From Fistulifera solaris (taxonomy: Eukaryota; Bacillariophyta; Bacillariophyceae; Naviculales; Stauroneidaceae): DNA of 64,000 bases. The stretch spans positions 1,178,001 through 1,242,000 of the forward strand of contig AP026126.1 of the NCBI GenBank assembly GCA_030295235.1, written 5' to 3'. The notes beneath the pieces are model-generated. The model had not been told where the DNA came from. It made no database searches and saw only the letters and a program-made list of their open reading frames with translations. Positions 59,561 to 64,000 of the stretch are shown here, piece by piece. Each line of letters begins with the position of its first letter. Positions within the stretch are counted from its first letter, which is position 1. Both the position numbers and the translations under genes were made by a program.

Positions 59561-61399
59561 TCACGTTCGGGCAGCTCCATTCTGGGAGTAGACTATGCGG
59601 GTGGAAGCCATTGGATGACTAAAAGAGTGAACGGGAACGTGTCTCAAGACGCCCAAGTTGTCTAGCATATCTGCTTGATCAAGTTCCGGCGGTGAGTAAG
59701 CGACGAAATTTGTGCCCGCCCATTCGTTTTTCAATCTCCAGAAATGTCTATTGGAATCGCATTCGATATCCATCTTTTCCAAGAAAGACCAAGAAGGACG
59801 ATGCTCACGGATGTCACCAAGCCGCAAAGACCGTAAGGAAAAGAGCCACTTTTCAGGGTCCTCATCGCGTGTCATGAAAACCCATTTCACGACGTTGAGT
59901 TGATTCGCACCTAGATCTATCGTCACGAAAGCGGCCAAGCGACTGTCTTTGACGCGGAAGCTCACAATAAGCTCCACCCTACTACAGTCATCATGGGTAC
60001 ACACGAACAAATTCAATGTATTCTCTTTTCGACACTCAGTACTTAAACCCAAGTCGCGTTGAACGAGTCTCCGCACTTCTAAACAAACAAAAAAAATATC
60101 GAATTTTAGCTCCGAAAAGATATCCATCTCGCTCACAACTGCTGTCTCGGATAACAAAGTTTCATAGTCATCAAGATTCTCCTCCCACTCTTTCGATAGA
60201 TTGTAAACTTTATTCTCCCAAAGTGCATCCGCTTCGTCGAGCGGACAAACTTTACCAATATCGAGCCGAATGTGTTCGGTGTGGCGATGATTTGCAGTAG
60301 GTTCAACCTGTGAGTCTCCAACAAATGTCATCAATGGCATGGGCTGTGGAACCCAAGTTTCTGCAAAGGTCTTGATCCAACAGAAGCGCATGATTGACCC
60401 ATGATGTATTACCAATACTTTGCAGGGAACTTTGTGTTGCGAATTATGGATAGTTGACGATAAAGTTTTCGCATTTGATGAAAACAAATACAGGTCAAGA
60501 TTGTTGTACCGCTTCCCCAAGTTCAACGTTCGCACAGCTAAGCTGGTACGCTTTCTACTTCCAAGCAATGGAAACAAGGTTATTACATCATCGATTCTCG
60601 CATAGGGATGCTGCATGAACAATGACAAGGATGAGAGTGATGCAAATTCGAAATTCGAAAAGCAGACGGCAGGACAAGAACTTACATTTGACGGTACCGA
60701 CTGCAGTGAACCCACTTTAGCGACCCCCAGCGTGCCATCACGGTGAATCATAATAGATGTCGCAAGCACAGCGGGAAAACTCATTTCGTGCAACCACAGA
60801 TCATCCACGACGTAGCTGACAGGTATAGTGTGCAGCAGTGGCGATACAGGCGCCCCTATCGTATTCCAGGAAAAGGAGGAGCTCTGGCTTTACTTGGCAG
60901 TCCTGTTAGCGAAAACCAAAAATCAGAAACACTTTAATAAAAAATGTCAAAGAACGTTTTTTTTCGTACCGTACAATCGAATAAACAAGCCATGATCTTG
61001 AAAACACAAAGGCTCATCCTCTCTCTCGCTGTATCCTCCCAGAGCGACAGCATACGAGCCAGTACTATCAATTCCAAGTATAGCGTCTTCCGCTGGAGTC
61101 TGAAGCTGACGGAATGTGAGAGTCCGACGGGCGAAACGTCGCCATCCGTTTCCTCCCTGATCACGTAACATTTTTTCTTGCCAATCCAGTACACCACCCC
61201 GCGACCAAATACCTAGCTCACGGCGCTTTAAATGCAATAGAGTATGTACATTTCGTCTAGGAACTTGTTTTTCACTGTGCACAAGACGGAAAGATACATC
61301 TTGGACTAGCGGGATCGATCGTTTACGAGCAGAACATGTTTCGGTAGAGGTCGTGATAGGTCGACGACGGCGTCGTCTATGCGGAGGGTCTTCGTTCAT
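59561..61399 (-). CDS. Unrecognised three-exon protein, possibly beta-propeller
   Basis: Exons 61399-60970, 60902-60686 and 60610-59561 encode about 565 residues once one T is added in the run at 60871-60874 (plus strand, A4). The corrected frame reads APPFSWNTIGAPVSPLLHTI, and the phase then fits both flanking introns, which supports the model. The second intron is 75 bp, a multiple of three with no stop. The N terminus is very basic (HRRRRRRP). GIDSTGSYAVALGG, LFIRLYG and MIHRDGTLGVAKVG resemble WD-type blade strands, so a divergent propeller such as a CUL4-associated factor is possible. I cannot name the family. Confidence 0.6.
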
Positions 61400-61888
61400 C
61401 TTCTACAAGTAAATTTTCTCAATTACGAATGCTGTTTGCTGCCTCCCGCTGGATATAGCTTGAAGCGAAGAAATTCGTCCAACGAAAGAATCATTCTAAT
61501 CGAGCAGCATTGACGATCAATCACAATACCTGGTAATGGTGTCATTGCGTCTTTTTCAAGTCAGTCCCGAGTTGGGTCCCGCATTATATGGGGCCTTCTT
61601 TGTCAGATTGATGGTCTGGACGTCAATCAGAGTGGCTTAAATATCATGGATCATGGATCGGGATCAGGGTAAAAATACGACGTGATTGGGATGCCTCTGT
61701 GGTTCGATTCCACAGTCGGTCCACAGTACGGTACCTGGTACGTTAGTACTACGTATTTTAACACTTCTTATTCGTTGACGCTGTCTTTCCGGTTTTCACT
61801 CGAATTATTGCGGCGCCGAACCTTTTGTTTTGTTCGTGTGTTGCGACGTTATCATAACGAGCCCCCGCAGAGGCACGAGTCAACTTCC
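61400..61888. other. Divergent intergenic region with two TACCTGGTA motifs
   Basis: TACCTGGTA occurs at 61527-61535 and 61732-61740, the second inside the longer palindrome GGTACC. The frame of the VPS23 gene is open through part of this stretch but has no convincing start before 61889. Confidence 0.45.
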
Positions 61889-63195
61889 ATGAGCACACCG
61901 CCCAAACAAAATCGCCGCTTCTCGTCTTCTTTGCTTAGAAACTTAGCATCGTCGCTCAATACTGTCAAATCGTTCGCAATGGCTCACGATCCTAGAGTTT
62001 CACAGACGCTTGCTCGATTGGGAGGCGTGTACCGTGACCCTTGGCGCGTTGACCGTGATGCTAGTGCTCTGCTTCGGAGCAGCGTAGGGGCCTATTTAGT
62101 ACCTATTATTGCTGATCATTTCGAAGACGACGGAACTGAAGCCCTTGTCCTAGATTTGAAAGGAACGATCGCTACTCATTACCGAGGAAATACCTATCAC
62201 ATACTCGTCGAAATGTTCCTTGCGCCGGGCTACCCTGGTCGTCCGCCCATTTGTTTTGTGCGCCTTGCTGAGAACATGTTTTTCAAAGAAAATCACATGC
62301 ACGTGGGATCAGATGGAAAGGTCTATCTTCCTTATTTGCATGAATGGAGTAGTCATACACACAATCTTATCGAGTTGGTTGTCGCTATGAGCTCCGTTTT
62401 TCCGCAGACCCACCCGTTTTTACTCGAGCACCGACGGAAGGGCCGAACCGCCCGAATGATCCTCCTCTGCCGTTATTCTCTCCCACGACTTCGACGGTAT
62501 CAACGTCATCGACTGCTTCTCACCAGAGCCATGATTATCATTTGCAACGGATGCAACAAGAGCAAAGAATGCAGGAGCAACTTCTTGTCGAACAACGGTT
62601 AGCCGAATTACGCATCGCGGAACAGCGTGTAGCAGAAGAGGAAGCGCGGGAGCGTCAATTGCAGGCGCAAAGAGAATGGGAAGAACGACGAACGCAGCAA
62701 GTGAGACAGGACGTGGCGAAGAAGATCACTTCTCACATTCAAGACTTATCGCAACAGTGCCAGCAAGAGTTACAGAATGACTGGAAGGATCAGCAAAACC
62801 TGACGTACTCGGCAGAGCACAAGATTGAGCCACAAATCGAACTCTATAAAAAGAGTATTAATGATATGGAAAAGAGTATGAAAGAGGTTGACCGCAGCAT
62901 CAGCGAAATTCAGGTATGGTTGCAACAGGCTGAAGAGCATAAAGAAGAAGACGCGCATATTCCGGTGGATGATTTAGTCCAACCTGCTCACCGTCACCAT
63001 GAGCAAATGTTGAACCTATCCGCTGAAAACGCTGCCATTTCAGACGCACTGTACTTTTTGGACCGTGCTCTCTATCAAGGGAACCTGACCTTGGAAACAC
63101 ATTTGCGTCATGTAAGGAGATTGTCGAAGAGGCAATTCCTCGTTCGTGCGCACTTGCTGAAGATCAGCCAAACTTTCATGGTAATTTCCCGATGA
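61889..63195 (+). CDS. VPS23: VPS23/TSG101, ESCRT-I subunit
   Basis: TSG101/VPS23 recognises ubiquitinated cargo and P[TS]AP motifs in ESCRT-I, sorting proteins into multivesicular bodies. The corrected product is about 435 residues. The UEV domain (about 35-170) is E2-like without the catalytic cysteine: YRGNTYHILVEMFLAPGYPG, PPICFVRLAENM and GKVYLPYLHEWSSHTHNLIE. A Pro/Ser/Thr linker and a coiled coil (QRMQEQLLVEQRLAELRIAE) follow. The C-terminal steadiness box is clear: DDLVQPAHRHHEQMLNLSAE and DALYFLDRALYQGNLTLETH. One T is missing in the run at 62397-62401, just after the UEV domain; correction gives SVFSADPPVFTRAP. The start at 61889 is the first plausible ATG; MAHDPRVSQ further on is an alternative. 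Confidence 0.88.
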
Positions 63196-63353
63196 TAAAA
63201 TGCAAGTCAAAAACAAGTGTGCAGAAGATAAAAGATTTCAATAGTTAAAGAGTAGGAAACACGTATACTAATACTGACTAAACTCTCTAGGCTAAAGTAC
63301 CTCAAACAAATGATGGTGAGAGGGTGTAATCCTGCGACATCACAAATTCATCT

Positions 63354-63572
63354 TTAAAGCCAGTCGACGGCATCCAAAAGGAACTCTCCGAATTCAGGAT
63401 CGGCTTGCAACTCCGACAAAACAGTATTTTCCGCCTGGTCGAAACAGGGAAACAAGGTGCTGTCAATTGGATCCAAGTTGAGGGTTTCTACCGATGACTG
63501 ACAAGGATCCGGTTCAAGATACGGAGACGGGTCGGGAAGAAGAGGAAGCTGAGATGAGCCAGTGATCTTCAC
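63354..63572 (-). CDS. Possible C-terminal exon of an unknown acidic protein
   Basis: A 72-codon minus-strand frame ends at 63354 with an acidic, hydrophobic tail (ADPEFGEFLLDAVDWL) that looks like a real C terminus, perhaps a transactivation-type segment. No ATG lies in frame, and the stretch up to 63620 has a stop, so an intron is needed and I could not place it. Confidence 0.3.
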   Translation of the reverse strand: MKITGSSQLPLLPDPSPYLEPDPCQSSVETLNLDPIDSTLFPCFDQAENTVLSELQADPEFGEFLLDAVDWL

Positions 63573-64000
63573 TGCTGGAATGGTGATCTTAGTGTTGTGA
63601 AAGTAGGATGGTATCCATTTTCAGCAACGACAAAACGAGAGCATGATCAGCCTTTAATCTGTCACATTAAGTGGTTGGGTGCAATAGCCATAGTGACATT
63701 TGCTTAGAACAGACGAAAATGACTGAAAAATTCAATCATACGTGCTGTGGGCTGGAACAGATCTACGGGGGTGCTCGAGTCCTGTCTTGTTAAGGTGAAT
63801 GATTCTTGACTAAGCTTGTCGAGAGATCATCTTAGATGGCTCAAATCCCACCTCTTCTTCCACGTCGCTGTCTTCATTCTTTACCATAACCTTGTCTGCA
63901 AAAGAGAGAAACGTAGTTGAAGTGGGTGAGGACCGGGGAGTTACCGTCTTAGCTTCCTGGGGAGGAGGAGTCTCAGATCGTGTCGTTCGTAACAGGATGA
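63573..64000. other. Right edge, possible partial gene on minus strand
   Basis: A minus-strand stretch, 63895 down to 63810, reads DKVMVKNEDSDVEEEVGFEP and stops, after a good TTTTGCAG acceptor. No donor upstream joins it in frame within the window. It may be the last exon of a gene that continues to the right. Confidence 0.3.

Noticed and set aside
59561-61399. DCAF15 or DET1 identity for the orphan
   Set aside because: Only vague blade-like strings match; key regions of either family were not found.
61695-61725. tRNA-like T arm (TGTGG-TTCGATT-CCACA)
   Set aside because: No matching acceptor stem, anticodon arm or D arm lies upstream at the right spacing.

Overview
The window looks like nuclear DNA of a diatom, most like the pennate diatom Phaeodactylum tricornutum. 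It has densely packed genes on both strands, short GT-AG introns (mostly 55-170 bp), plastid proteins with bipartite leaders, a symbiont-type ubiquitin-activating enzyme with a signal peptide, and diatom-style proteins built from helicase-associated (HA) repeats. The species call is inference from gene content. I could resolve about 25 protein genes, and no tRNA, rRNA, CRISPR array or intact transposon.

Layout. 1.4-8.5 kb is a plastid block: GUN4-like protein, plastid ATP/ADP translocator and a secreted E1 enzyme that fits the SELMA import machinery. 8.5-11.1 kb is a gene-poor tract holding a decayed tandem duplication. 11.1-19.3 kb holds a Beclin/ATG6 protein, an SLC49/FLVCR-type transporter, a kinase with an altered catalytic loop, and a membrane-anchored beta-helix protein. 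19.5-20.6 kb is an 18-bp minisatellite bracketed by a direct repeat. 20.8-32.7 kb encodes coatomer delta, Ctf4/WDHD1, an RDD protein with nonapeptide repeats, a SHAQKYF MYB factor and a PIP5-kinase. 33.3-40.3 kb holds a seven-repeat HA protein, an FHA-WDR70 fusion and pyroglutamyl peptidase I. 40.6-50.2 kb holds a large disrupted sugar-phosphorylase-like gene, a PUB-domain protein, a 34-bp minisatellite, a TMTC-type mannosyltransferase and an HSF-domain protein. 52.3-63.2 kb holds malic enzyme, two unrecognised proteins, a DUF1499 protein with a twin-arginine motif, a DUF1415-like protein and VPS23/TSG101 (ESCRT-I).

Twelve otherwise convincing genes are broken by single-base frame changes, almost all in short homopolymers. 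I count about 26: roughly 18 where a base seems missing and 8 where one seems extra. In every affected gene the corrected exon lengths then sum to a multiple of three. The simplest reading is residual indel error in a long-read assembly, not mass pseudogenisation. One gene (40.6-44.4 kb) also carries an in-frame TAA and may really be dead. Coordinates for spliced genes are the outer limits; exon limits are in the evidence.

The genes do not form one pathway. The shared themes are plastid function and import (GUN4, ATP/ADP translocator, SELMA E1, perhaps the DUF1499 protein), membrane traffic and autophagy (Beclin, coatomer delta, PIP5K, VPS23), and chromatin or replication (Ctf4, FHA-WDR70). 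The least explained signals are two intergenic palindromic motifs repeated across the window and the two minisatellites.
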